64,000 nt of DNA from Rhododendron vialii (GCF_030253575.1 NC_080558.1:1374001-1438000); one strand, 5' to 3'. Shown: positions 34,391 through 47,526, counted from the stretch's first letter. Notes: generated by a model from the letters alone, not told the origin. Numbers and translations are program-made.

Positions 34391-34395
34391 AGAGA

Positions 34396-35480
34396 GACTT
34401 CATCCATAAGTCTGATTACCACCTGCAAATGCTCTATTGTCCACATCATCAGATGCCCTCAATATCCACAAGCACATCTTAAGAGAAACATGACATATAG
34501 TTGATCAAAAATACAAAGCTAAATATCATGCATGCAAACATCCAAAGTTTTTGGGCAGAGTTTATGCAAAGTTCCTATAGTTTTTCTTGTCCATCCATAA
34601 AAAGAGGCCTTTGTAACATCTGCCACCACATTCACCACACCAAAAAGAAATTGAGCGGAGAAAGTAAAAACAAAGTCATTAGATTAACCGGTACATTATC
34701 AATCTCAAAAGCATTTTACCTTCACCGTCTCCAATAACTACCTTTTTTAATTGGTTTCTTAACAAGCCTTGGTAATGTCCCAAACATTAACTAGAAGAAA
34801 ATAAGACCTGAGCAGTAAACACAGAGGACAGGCGTATCCGAGAAGAAGTGTAGCAAAAATTGTTTTTGATACATAAGAAAGTATATTAAAACCTAGGCAC
34901 AATGGGAATGACATCAGTATACAAAAAAAGCCACCAAGGCCCTAAACAATATGCGAATCAAAAGCATTAATCATCTCAAGAAATTAATCGAGAGACTGGT
35001 TGCATTCCCCCAGTTTCCCAACTAAACAACTTGCTAACAAAAACACTCTTCAGCCTATATAAAAGAGTTTAAACGCCATTGAAGCGCCGATGATTTCTTT
35101 CTTTCCAAAAAAAAGCCACGTTAAACACAGTGGAGCGCAAAATTCTCTTCTTTACAAATGTAAGATTCCAAAAGCACTTCCTTTTCTGTAACAAGAGCCT
35201 TGATGCCTTGAAAACTCTTAAAAAGAAGGTAATCCATAACAATTCACTGTGGACTACAACTGTCTTAACCTATAGGCTATAGCTGACTTCTGGCTACTTT
35301 GAACCAGATCACAAGGTCAACTGAACCCTATACCCACTTAGCAATGCATTTATCCAGCAGTAACTCTAGCATTTCAAACAAGAACAGAAAGAGATAAAGA
35401 AAACGACAACAATAAGGAATACCGAAGGTATTACCACCTGCAAATGCACTATTGTCCACATCGACCGAGTCAGATGCCCT
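34396..35480. repeat. Tandem-type duplicated segment, right copy
   Basis: Matches 28284-29970 in order. Its start (CACCTGCAAATGCTCTATTGTCCACATC) recurs once more at about 35433-35465, so a third partial unit exists. The copia fossil separates the two main copies. Confidence 0.65.
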
Positions 35481-35569
35481 CGATATCCAAGAGTAACTAA
35501 AACCTTCAATGCCCCATCCAGATGAAGTGGCACAGTACCATCATAATCTGTTGCTTGAGTGAATGCCTC

Positions 35570-38500
35570 CAAGTGTTTTTTACAAGCCTTGTTTCAAATA
35601 GAACTCCAGATTTTTCCTATAAAAAAAATTACTACTCATGATTAGAAGTGTTCTATTATATACAGGGTAATATGCACGTATGTGTTATCAATACGAACCT
35701 GAAATTCTTGACTTTTCCGCCACCAAATATACGAATCAGAATCTTCAGTATCATCGGTAATGCATTAGGGAACGCTGAAAGGAGGTCCTCCATCGCCGCT
35801 TGTTCAGAATTCCTAGCCCCCTCACTTTGATAGTAATAAAGCCCACATCGATGCAACCAATAGATTCCCCCAGAATCCTGGTATGCCCGGCCACGACTCC
35901 CGTCGTTGTACAATTTCCTAAGTTCATTTTTTACTCCTGATTGTTTTATTTTCATCATCCAGTCTTTTAGTTCTAGAATGGCATAAAAGTTCACTTCCCC
36001 TAAAACTTTTCCCTCAGAATAAGCCATTTTATCGAATATCAACAATTGCTCAAACTTAGCAAAGCTTTGGAGTGAAAACTTTTCAACTATCTTCAGAAAA
36101 TCTCACCTATCCCCCCAGTTGTGGAAGATGGGAGCCCAGTAGATAAACATAGCAAATTCCCTAAAAAATAGAATAAGACATTGTTAGGAGAACGAGGTAC
36201 TATTTAAAGATATAACTAGTTTTTAATCCACGTAGGATAGAACGATGGACTATTAAATGGGGACAGAAGGAGTACCATGTATCATCCCAAAACACCAACA
36301 GATAAGGTTATCTATTATTTTTTAAATTCTAGAAAGAGAGAGAATGAAAATGCAAGGGAAAATATTTATTCTTTGATTTCTGCGTAGTTTTTACACAGAT
36401 TACATTGAATTTTTATATCCCCCTAGACAACAAAATCTATACTCTGTATTATCCAAAAAATACTAACAGATAAGGTTGTCCTTCCAAAATCTATGCACTA
36501 GAGTAATCGCAATAGCAAATATGGTTATCTGTCCAAATTTATACGATGTACTTTTTTTTCAAAAAGACCAACATCTCTACGAATTCTGTACTCTGTATAT
36601 TTGTAATAAAATCAATATATTTAGTTATCTATCCAAATCTATACTCTTTATTATCCCAAAAAGGCTGACAAATAAGGTTATATGTCCAAACCAACATATG
36701 TGTTTCATTTATTCTATATTCGTGAAACTAACATAAATTTATGTATGCGAAAGCAAACAACCATGGAGCCCAATCAACAAGTGATCAGTCAAATTCAATT
36801 TTATTCCCGTCAAGACAAACCTATAATCCACACAAAAATTGACGCAAAATTAACAAATGCACTTTTTGTGAATAAATACAAAAAAAATAATGCTCGAGGA
36901 TTATTTAACCAAAATAGGCCACACACTATCATGATTTGTTTTGGAGAGAAATATAATCATCACAATCTACCGTATATTATGAAATTCGCAAATGTTAACT
37001 GTCCACACCAAGCTCAAGGTGTGCAAACCAAATATCCATCCGTCTATAAAAACGAATGTTTGGAATATTGGAGTAAAATGTTTAATATCAATATAGAAAG
37101 CTCCGTTTTGCAGAATTTTGCATGAAGGGAGATACATGTAGGCATGTCAAGGGAAGCACAAGAATTGTGACAGAGCAATTACATGTGGTGTCCAGCTTTG
37201 TGCCTTGGAACTCACCCACACATTCTCCCACCATACAACCAATATTTAGCCTAGGAGAGTGCAGCCTGGTCCACACATGGGGCCTAATTAGTGTAATTTG
37301 CAAAAGAATTGTACTCCGTACCATACACTAGGCAGATCTCAATATGCGTGAGAGAGAAAGAAAGAAGGTGCACGAGGGAGACGGGGCATTTTTGTCCAAT
37401 TAAGGACCTTAAGCAGTATATTCGCAATAAAATTCAATTAAAACTTTTAAATTAGCACCAATTTTTCTAACTGTTTGAATATACTCCCAACTAACAATAT
37501 ATCTATTGAAGGAGATTAATCAGCAATTGCTAATAGTGGGGGGAGAGTCGCAAAGTTAACACATCATTTAAATACTGGTTTAAAGTTAAATATGTATACC
37601 TCATTGCTTCGAGGTCATCTTCAAGTTTTTTCATTTCAGTGTAGAGGTTATAAAATGCCTGGAGAGCAGGAGGTTCCTTTGGTAACTTCTTGTTGAATCT
37701 GATTTGTTTGGAGTGTTTCTGGACAGCATACTCCACAAGGCCCTTCAAGTCGTCCAAATCTTGCTTGAAACCAATCGGAAATTCTGAAAGGAAGTACAAA
37801 AGAAAGGTTGTAGCCAACAAATCAGAACAAAAAGAAAACAATCAAGCACAAATATATCTATGGACTCATAATGCACAACGGAACTGAAAACACTCCAAAC
37901 AAATCAATGCTAAGTTCAGTTTTTTTCCAAACAGATCACTTGCTGAAGCTAAATGACTTAAGGGTTTAGATTCCCTACAGTCCACTAATCATGTTGGAAC
38001 CACAAGTTATATTAATGATTGATTATGTTAATTTTGTAGAACCTAAGGTATAAAAATTGGTGAAAAAAGTTAAATTGATCTAATTACATAGAAGTCAACT
38101 TTCAAGACAAAACTGACGAAACCAAGTTCAGTTCATAGAAAGAATTCACGTCAAGATCTATAAAATGACCTATTTGGATCATCAAATGCCCGTGGCGGGG
38201 CCAAGACTCAGGATTGCACCCTAAGTCTAATAAATGGACCAGACGGAATACTCATGAATCAAACCCTTTCTAAATCATAAAACAAATCTCATTCTGATCA
38301 CCGATTATCATTCAAAACATTCAAGGGGAAAAAAAACACTTGGATTTCACTACTTCGTCTTCCTTTTCTTGGCAATGAACAGACATTGAGGATGTAGTTG
38401 CAGTATTATATTCATCCAAACAATTGACAAGAACGGATCATCCCCTATAGAAGGTTGTATTAACATAGTACTTATAAAATCCATGATGTTGAAAAAAATT

Positions 38501-39665
38501 GGCCCTCGACACATGTTTGAATTAGAATTCTTACCAATACTCCTATTAAAATTTGTAAGCAAGACTCGAACATTGTTCTCTGTCGGCTCCGTCACCCAAA
38601 CACCCTCCGGCAGATTTCCATGACATATTCCTTTTGTGTGAAGATAGCCCAATGTCCTAGCAATGCACCTGGAAAACAATACATACAAGTACAAGTTCAT
38701 GCAAAAGCAAGACATAATAGATAGCACAAAAGTATCAAAACAACAAAAGAAGAACTGAAGTTGTTACTGTAAGTACAAAAAACGTCAACAAAAAATAATC
38801 CCCCACATAAAATTTTCGAACAAAATACATACAAGAAATTTAAGACTTATCCAAATTTATGAGCCTCTTTGGCATAGCTACGCTAGGCTGATCTCATTTC
38901 TCAAAATTTTTGTCTTCTCTGAACTTCTAATATATTAAGGTCAAAAAAATGCTTTTCTCAATCACATCAATCGGAGGGAATCAAAAAGATGAAAAGTTGA
39001 TCAAAAGCTTAAAAAATCATGGAAGACAAAAATCTTCAATCCGTAGTGATTGATTTGATTCGCGAACCAATCCAGCCCACGCCTCACCCTTAAATCCACG
39101 ATTTAACACAACAAAAATTCATGTGAGAAACAAAAATATAGCAGCACTCTATCATTATTATTAGCAGGATTCAAGTAAAAAAAATTACATATATACACGT
39201 AAACATATGAAAATATGTCAACAGAAATATGTGCATGGAAAGATCAGTGTGTCAATTTGTATACTATAATATACCTAAAAAGTTGGTGATGTTTTTCTTC
39301 AAGTTCCAGATACTGGTATTCGTCTCCTTCCGAAACTACAGTCCACATGGACCACCTTCTAGTTTCGTGCTCGAGCCATTTTTTCACGGGAATGCGGGGG
39401 ACCTGATCCACCACAAGTGTCGACTCCTCCTGATCAAGCACAGCGTGTACATCAAGCACAGCGTGTACTTTGGGAATGTTTGGGTGATCCAAACCATTCA
39501 AACACTGCGACAACTCAAAAAGACAATCGTAATCGTCAAAAAAAAAAAGAAACGTTACATCTCTTTATTGACGCTGGCCCCCTGGCCCCCAAGGAACAAG
39601 ACCCGTCCCTCCTCCGCATCGCACACTCCTCGATCATGTCACTGGTGTACGAGCAAAGAAGTTCT
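35570..39665 (-). pseudogene. Left paralogue of pseudokinase-KEN gene (IRE1/RNase L-like), decayed
   Basis: The blocks match the intact right copy exon for exon: about 39665-39275 (CSYTSDMIEECAM, ELSQCLNGLDHPNIPKV), 38668-38535 (RTLGYLHTKGICHGN...), 38220-38170, 37783-37600 (GFKQDLDDLKGLVEY) and 36160-35699 (the KEN block), plus a further piece at 35616 downward. Exons 2 and 4 have the same lengths as the paralogue (134 and 184 nt). A T11 run near 39540 shifts the first exon out of frame, and a TGA replaces an Arg codon at the start of the KEN block (REFAMFIYWAPIF...). Exon 3 lacks one base relative to the paralogue, which a different donor would compensate. The catalytic His of the nuclease motif is Tyr (WLHRCGLYYYQ). 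An AVLDVHAVLD duplication lies in exon 1. The 5' end is unclear and overlaps a minisatellite; a possible upstream start is at 40219. Function is probably lost. Confidence 0.7.
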
Positions 39666-39669
39666 ATGG

Positions 39670-39860
39670 GGAAGGAGGAGGAGGTGCCAGTGCCGACGGG
39701 TAACGAGGAGGAGGTGCCAGTACTGACGGGTAACGAGGAGGAGGTGCCAGTGCTAACGAGGAGGAGGTGCCAGTACTGACGGGTAAGGAGGAGGAGGTGC
39801 CAGTGCTGCGGGTAAGGAGGAGGAGGCGACGGGTAAGGAGGAGGAGGCGTCTGTGCCGAC
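39670..39860. repeat. Minisatellite, GAGGAGGAGGTGCCAGT units
   Basis: About six units of roughly 18-30 bp, most ending in CTGACGGGTAA. On the minus strand part of it reads TGTSSSLPVS repeats leading into the first exon of the left paralogue; on the plus strand it gives EEEVPVLTGN repeats, which I regard as an artefact. Confidence 0.85.
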
Positions 39861-40368
39861 AGGGGATGATAAGGAAGGTGAGGTGTCAGGGTTCTTACGT
39901 TTTCTCTTTCTTCTTTTCAAAAACGGGCTTCATGGCAAGGGAGAGCGTAGAGGTAGATTGAAGTGTGGGTGGTTGGGGGTGGGGTGGCCGGAGAAGAGGT
40001 GGTGGAGGCTGGGATACACGCGAAGGGAGGAGCTGCAGGCGGTTGGGCTGTAGGGTTGGGGTTTAAGAAGATGATTTTGGCTTGTTCTGGTGGTCGGGCT
40101 GGGGCGAGTTGAACTGGTGTTGAAGTGGTGGTGGGGCGGTGGTAGAATGGCGAGCTGTTGGAGGCTGGGATCACTCGACGGGAGGGGGAAGGAGCTGCGG
40201 CGGCGGCGGTGGTTGCCACTGTTGGGGCCAGTGGCGGGAGTGATGAAGTATTGGAGTTAGGGTTTCGAAAGAAGTGTACACGTTTTGGGTTCTTCTTTAC
40301 TTTTTTTTTTCGTTTTTTGAAAATGTTCTTCTTTACTTCAATCGATAACTATACCGATATAGATTTTA

Positions 40369-41569
40369 TGGGAAATTTTAAAATGGCACCTGAGCCTTTT
40401 ATTGGAATGTCACAGAAACACAGACTTCACTTTATTTTAATTAATCACATGGACTTACGAAATTTTCAAAATGAGGCACCTATCGTTAGCTTCCATCCAT
40501 TCCATTCAAAAAATTGCTGATGTGACATACTTCACTCATTAAGTGGGCCCATTTCACATGTGTTAGGAAGCAAATGAAATACACACAATCACAACCCAAC
40601 TCAACACAGCACAACACAATCCTACTTCACTTTTCTTCACCTTTTAATTGTACGCACAATCAAAACTCTACGGATCAAATAAAATAAATAAATTCAAAAC
40701 CCCACAAACCTCTAATTTAGTCCCCTTCACTAGACTAGTCGGAGAAGTCTACCGCCACTAATGAGGTTTCTTAGGAGCAATTTTGGTGGTCGAAGTAGAA
40801 GCAAATCGCGTTCCAACCCAATGTTCATCCTCAAGAACAACACCCGCAATCGAGACCCACGAACTGTCCTCTCCAAAAGTCATTGGCATCGATCGAGTTG
40901 GAGCCCACCGACCCATTTCCTCCAAACTACGCCACCGCCCCTACCTGTGGGTCAAAACCAGTTTATTTTGCCCTAAAGTCTGTTTTGCCCCCATTTCCTT
41001 AAACAAATCAAACCCAAATCATTTTGCTCCGGTTTCAACAAATGGATTGGGTCTTTTTCGGTTCTGATGGTGCAAAAAAGTCGAAGTTAGAGACGAAGAG
41101 GAGCGAGAAATAGAGGATGGTCAAAGCTAAGAAGGTCGGAGAGGATCGAGAAATAGAGATGGCAATGGAGCTGAGAGGTTGGGGAGGTGCGAGAAACGAA
41201 GGAAGGACCCACATCTGAGGTCAAGCCTGATTCTAGAGATTTTAGTTTCAGAATCAAAGATTGTGGAAGAAATCGAACCAAATTTGGGAAGAAATTGTGA
41301 TTCGATTGATGGGAAAGTAGAGGAAATTAGGAAGTGAAAGCAACGATAGATTTAGCGCAGTGAAAGGATGGAGTTTTGATAGTGTGTATGTCTTTTACTT
41401 CATAACATGTAAAGTGGGGCCAACTAACGGATGATGTGTGCCACATCAGCAATTTTGTTGACGGAATGGATAGAGGCTAACGACAGATGCCGCATTTTGG
41501 AAATTTTGTAAGTCTCGGTATTTCGGTGACATTGGAGTAAAAATTCAGGTGTGATTTTGAAATTTTCCC
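40369..41569. mobile_element. Non-autonomous Mutator-like element with long TIRs
   Basis: Terminal inverted repeats of roughly 200 bp start TGGGAAATTTTAAAATGGCACC on the left and match the complement of the right end (AAATTTTCCC). Both arms share the complement pair around CCAATGTCAC and TTGCTGATGTG. A perfect 9-bp target duplication TAGATTTTA lies at 40360-40368 and 41570-41578. Long TIRs with a 9-bp duplication point to a MULE. The 750-bp interior encodes no transposase; part of it (40760-41080) could be captured host sequence, but I cannot identify it. Confidence 0.8.
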
Positions 41570-41599
41570 TAGATTTTAATAGTAGCAAGGGGTCTTTGG

Positions 41600-41915
41600 C
41601 TATAAAAGTTAAGGGACTTTTTTTTTTTGTTATTCAAATATATTTTCGTTTTTATTAGTTTTTTAAGGATTATTAATTTTTCATGATGAGAGGAATCTAA
41701 AGAGTAAAATATTACGATCGAAATTCATTTTTTTTAAAATAAAGACAAAAAAATTGGTTTATTTTCGTCTTTATTAAAAAAAATAGATTTAAATCGAAAT
41801 TTTTTACTTTTTAGATTATTCTCGTTATGAAAAAGCAATAATTCTCAAAAAATCGACGAAAAACTAAAATAAAAAAAAATTGAATAAAGACAAAAAAAGA
41901 AAAAGCTAAATGACT
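41600..41915. repeat. AT-rich foldback element
   Basis: Arms of about 125 bp (roughly 41623-41750 and 41772-41905) are inverted copies: TTTTCGTTTTTATTAG and GATTATT-type motifs on the left recur in complement on the right, and the centre contains GTCTTTATT/AATAAAGAC. No coding capacity. Confidence 0.6.
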
Positions 41916-41949
41916 TATTTGACCAAATGACGCGTTAAATTTGCATCAA

Positions 41950-42600
41950 ATGAAGCTTTTCTTGGTTGGGTTATTTTTTAATCGAAATCAATTCAACGCA
42001 CGAGCTAAAGTGATCTCGGAGGAGAAAATACATCTTTTTCTCAACACAAAAAAAAATACTACTAAAAACGAAAAGAAAAGAAAGACGGATAAAAATGTAC
42101 TCCAGTACATATATTCTTTAATAAAATTCGTTTGCACGTGAATCGCTCATGAGCTTGTTAATACTTGACTCGTTTAGTAAATGAGGTGAGCTCGAGCTCA
42201 AGTTTTCACTCTTTCAGTAAACAAGCTGAGTGGAACACTGCTCATTCGACAAAATCTCGGCTCATTTAGAGAGACTCGGCTCAATTAAAGAGGCTCGTTT
42301 AATAAATAACTAAACTTGGCTCGTTACGGCTAGCTCAAGCTTTTGGCTCGTTTGTTCCACGTAAGCAAAATTATTGGGGGGTTTCTTAGAAATAAAATCC
42401 GTTGGCATGTGAATCACACCTGGAATGAATTTCATTAGGCTGTGAGATTTTTCCATTATTTTCCATGTGATTAGAGCTTGTACCTTTTGACCAAAAATCT
42501 ACTCCTACAAGTTAAAAAATTCATGGTGCAAGAAATAAGCTCATTTATTTATTTTTGCGTCTTTAGTTTAGTGGACTGTCCTTTTAAAAAAATTGATCAA
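41950..42600 (+). repeat. Dispersed duplicate of 53505-53980
   Basis: AATCGAAATCAATTCAACGCA, GGAATGAATTT and TTTAGTGGACTGTCCTTTTAAAAAA occur in the same order at 53505-53980. This copy holds an additional 230 bp (about 42135-42365) rich in GGCTCGTTTA/GAGCTCGAG motifs, probably a later MITE insertion. Confidence 0.6.
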
Positions 42601-42637
42601 AATTTTTGTTACGTGAGATACGGTTTTCACTGCGCAG

Positions 42638-43690
42638 GTTGAAAGAACTTCATCAGAGGTAGTACACAAAGGAGATGGATGCTTTTTATGTGGGTTGTAT
42701 GCAGTATGCACTACCAGTCTACCACACCAACGAATTTGAATTATGCCGCAAAGAGTAAAAAGAGTTCAAGAAAGCATGTCCTTTGGAATGGATTGTTCCC
42801 GAAACAGCAATATCATCTGTCATCATAATTGTTGGTGAATACGTATGTGCTCGTTAAGTCAGAATTTGCTGTGCCCTTGTGCCTTGGTACCATATATACC
42901 ATGTATGAAATGTCGTGCGGAGTATCTTGTGTTTCATTGGTATTTAGCCGTCAATTGCAACAGCAAATCCTCCACTCCTAACAAATTGTCAAAACCCACT
43001 CGGTTGCTAAACGGGGCCTTTCCATCACACTAAATGCGATCATGTCCATGTTTCCATGAGGCTACATAAGGTTAGCAAGATTTGAAACAAACGAAAAACA
43101 TCTAAATAGCCAAGGCACTGCCGCCGAATAATAGTAACTGCGACCATGAGGAAAACTATTTTGCATGTCCGAAGAAAGTTTAGAAGGGAACAAAACTTAA
43201 TCAGGACCAGATGACCAGGGTAGTATCAATGTGAAAAGGGAGAGAAGAAAAACACAATCAGTTGGCACAGTTTTGGCTTCCTGCCTGAAATTCATTGATA
43301 CCGGAAGATGATGTAAAACTATTACCAAAAAACAAGCAATTTGGTGACAAAAAATTCCAAGAACACGTATTCTTGAGAGACCATGCCTCTCACAGCAACA
43401 GAATATGACATTTAGCCACAAACTCCTCAACTACCATTTAAGATCCCCTTTAAACGTTATATACCAAAAAGACCGTAACATCATTCAATAAAAGTCCACC
43501 AAACATCTACTAAAAGCACTACATATACAGCCACCCATCTAGCTTTTACTTGTGTGGAGCACACTCCGCCAAATTAACAACCCGACAGAACCATAGGGCA
43601 CATGAGCAGTATGCCGAACATCCATCAATGATGACTGCAAAGCAATACCGAAGAGTTAGAGAGTTCGCCAATACCAACACATGAATCATG
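42638..43690 (+). pseudogene. Duplicated NDUFA8-like exon 2 and its 3' flank
   Basis: 42638-42789 copies exon 2 of the 15473 gene (GTTGAAAGAACTTCATC; GAATTATGCCGCAAAGAG). It begins after an AG like the original, contains small insertions (near 42662 and 42705) and a GAG-TAA change within the KEEKEF segment, and the original stop has become a Trp codon. The similarity continues through the 3' untranslated region and flank to about 43690, pairing with 17880-18960. It therefore arose by duplication of genomic DNA, not by a processed transcript. There is no exon 1 nearby, so it cannot make the complex I subunit. Confidence 0.8.
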
Positions 43691-44155
43691 AATGGCGTAT
43701 GCATGCACCAAGTGTGTGGTCTTGCCCTTCGGTGGTGGAAGTTGTCATCAATGATATTCATTGCAAAGTTGTTCAATTAAGGATTTGTGATTTTCTTTTT
43801 ATTCGTAGATTGGTGAATGTAAATCACACCTTGGCAACTTCAAGTTTGTGAGATTTTAGTATTTATATTTGAAAGCTAGACCTCTTAATTGGTTATTGAT
43901 CCACTATGAAACGATAATCATCTTCTTTGATGTGCTAATATGTTTTTCTTACCATGTTGAAGGAAAAAAATAAATGCAACCATGCGTTATGAAATACTTA
44001 TTGGAATTCCTAATAGTAATGTCATGGATCTTTATACATGACCTACTAAGTGACCAGTTCAGTTCTCCAGGTCATTTATTACAGGGTTACACAATATGAA
44101 CTCCAAAATAAATGCATATAATACGCACTACTCTCCCTCAAAGGAGAAGTACAAC

Positions 44156-47100
44156 TTATGCACTTGCTCCACCCTTCGAGGTCTTTTTACAAGCCTTCTC
44201 TAAGTACAACTCCAGCTTTTTCCCAAACGCATTGATTGGCTGACGACTGAATGTCTGTATGAGCTTCTCGAATATTGCAGGTAATGCATCAGGGAACGCA
44301 GAAAGTAAGTCCTCCATTGCCGCTTGATCAGAGTCCCTATCCTCATCAGTTTCATAGTGTTGAAGGGCGCATCTATGCAACCAATAGATTCCCCCAGAAT
44401 GCTGGTATGCTCGACTATCCCTTGTAGCCATATACAATTTCTTCACTGGGTCGTCTTCTCCCATCTGGCATATTCTCGTAATCCAATCCTTCATTTGTGG
44501 AATGGCATATTCCTTCACTTTCTTAAGTACTTGTCCATGTGTGTGTTTATCCTTCGAATCAAATATAACCAATTTCTCAAACTCCTCGGAATCTTGCGAA
44601 GAAAACTTTTCCACAATTCTGATGAAGTCACGCCTATCTTCCCAATTGAAGAAGACTGGGGCCCAATAGATAAATATCGCAAATTCCCTAAATGTTCATA
44701 TTGTTAGAAGTACAATAATAAATATAAATGGTTAATTTCATGGTCAACTCTTAAATAGTAAGTATCACTTGACCCCCTCTCCAATGAAAAAAGTGTACAA
44801 ATAGGCCTCCTCAATTATTCAACATTAAATTTGTTCTTACTCCGTCAAAGGAGAAGGTTAAAAGACCATAAGATGCCTTCAAAATCGCACACCCATTTAA
44901 CAATCCAGGGCAAACATCTTAACAATTATTGAGTCCAATAAATCAACCTGTTCTTAACTAAATTCCCACCACAAAGTCCACTTCTAATTTTCACCAAACA
45001 CCTTTTCATTTAAATGTATGCTCAGACTTCACCAAATAAATTCATTTTACGAGGAAAAAATTAATAACCTCAATTTTGACTCCATTTAAAGAAGACATCA
45101 CCAAAAAAGGACATAAAATAGCCAAGCAACACCCTTATCTCGGAGAATGTCGTTTTTAGCAATGATTTGCATCTCAAACATAAAGCTAGACCCACTTATA
45201 TGAATTACTTCCATTTTTTTGTTTTTGTTTTTGGTAATTACTTCCAATTTTTCTTATTGTTTACATAAACATCCAATTAACAATGTATCTCTTGCAGGGT
45301 ATTAACTGGTACATGCTACTAGTTGATGGGGTTGTCCATGAAGTTAACCCAAATTAAAAAACTGATTTATATGTAAATATTTACCTCATTGCTTCAAAGT
45401 CATTTTTGTGTTGTTCCATTTGAATGTGGAGGTTGTAGAATGCTTGGAGAGCAGCAGGTTCCCTTGGGTACTGTCTGTTGACTTCGATACTTTTGGAATG
45501 TTTCTCGACAGCAATCTCCACAAGGCTCTTAACGTCTTTCAGATCTTGTTTGAAGCCGCTTTGAAAATCTAAAAACAAGCATCAATGTATCTATGGATGC
45601 ATAATGCCCAACGAATTGCCAACATATAGGATGCTCTATTCCAAAAATCACATTTGTTGTCACATTTTGAAGACAAAAATGATGAAATCAAGAAGCTAAA
45701 ATCAATTTGTCAAAAAAGATTCACATCGTGGCCTACAAAAAGAACGAAATGGATCATCAAATGCTCGTGGTGGAACCCACAACTCAGGATGATACCCTTA
45801 ATTCCAATAAATAGACTAGAGAGAAATCCAAATTCATGAATGAAACCCTTTCTAAATTTGAAACCAAATCTCATTCTAATCACTAAAACTCATTTAGAAC
45901 TTTCAAAAGATAACCCACATGAAATTTTATCACGTCTTTATCCTTTTATGGGCATCAACAAGAAATTGAGGAATTTTAGCCGCTTTATTATATTATCCAT
46001 ATAATTGAAGCTTCCCCCATGGAAGGAAATATTACAACGCGTATAAAATCTATTTAATAAACGATTGGCTTTGACTCGAATTGGGTTAGAAAGGTCACCG
46101 ATACTCGTGTTAAAATTTGCAAGCGATACGCGAACATCATTCTCTGTCGGCTCCGTCACCCAAATGCCCTCCAACAGATTTCCATGACAAAGATGTCTTG
46201 TATGAAGATAAGCCAATGTTTTAGAAATACACCTAAAAGGAAAAATAGATACATCAGATACATACATAAATACGTGTACAAGGAACCACAAAAGTATCAC
46301 CAACAAAAGCGAAAGACGAATCAAAAGTTCTTGAATTTTTTTTTAAGAATAGTGCAACTTTATTAACATATTTGATTCCTATTGCACTTTGAAAACTACT
46401 TCTAAAAATATGATAAAAATCGCATCTACCTTTGACAAAAATGGTACATCTTGATTTTAGTCCAACTTGGATTGCTTACCACTCTCCAGCTTGGCCATGG
46501 TTGCCACCGTGGCACATCAGAAATCGCAATGCATACCCGCGATCCCATGAAATTACATAAGAAAGGGTAAATTTTGAGGCTATACTTAGAATTGAAATCG
46601 TTGTTTGGGTTCGCAGGTTCATATGCACACATATAGGGGTGTCAGGGGCTTGCAATTTTCATTTCCTTTCCGCCACAGCCACGAGGGAAATGACCACAGC
46701 AGCTCCCTCCCTCCCTGTAACGACCCGCGCCAACTGACCTGCTAAGTGCTAACCCTTAGCTTAATCACGTGGCTAAAAAGGTTAACCTTAGGTTCATAGT
46801 AGCTAGTGGGTATCGCCATGACGCCATATATACAACACATTGCTCCCACATCTTACCGATGTGGGACTCTATTTGTGGATTCTCACAATCTCCCCCACTT
46901 ATAATGCAACGTCCTTGTTGCATTGGCCCAACAACCTTCCCCTAGTGATCATAGTGTGACACTTAGCTCTATACAGCACACAGGCTCATACCAAATTCTA
47001 GAGGTAGACCAGGGTTGTACTTTGATACCAATTGTAATGACCCGCGCCAGCGCCAGCGCCAGCTAATCTGCTAACCCTTAGCCTAACCACGTGACTCAAA

Positions 47101-47495
47101 AGGTTAACATCAGGTTAATGGTAGCTGGTGGGTATCGCTGATTTGCATATATACATCTCTCTCTCAGGTTAATGGTAGCGGGGGTGTCTCTCTCTCTCAC
47201 CACCCCCCACAACCTTGTCTATTTAGTGTATGCGTAAACGTATTGATGTGCCCCCCTCTTTTACGTAATATCTAGTTAAAAGGCACGTTTTCCTATCTCT
47301 TTGTATGTTTACCTTCAGTTATTGGGTTGTTTTCTAGGTTGTGTTACGGATGGAATTCCTTTTAAGTGTCGTTGGGCATTTTCAAGTTTTGGACATATCA
47401 CTTTTTTAATCTCTCTCTCTCTCATGTAAACCACCCTCACTACCTTGTCTATTTTGTGTATGCGTATATGTATTGATGTCCTCCACGCCCACAAC

Positions 47496-47526
<31 letters not shown>

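Noticed and set aside
39540-39560. The T11 run as proof that the left KEN copy is dead
   Set aside because: Homopolymer length is error-prone in assemblies, so this alone was not used; the stop in the KEN block and the lost His carry more weight.
39229-39961. Plus-strand frames with EEEVPVLTGN repeats
   Set aside because: Antisense of the left KEN paralogue's first exon and of the minisatellite.
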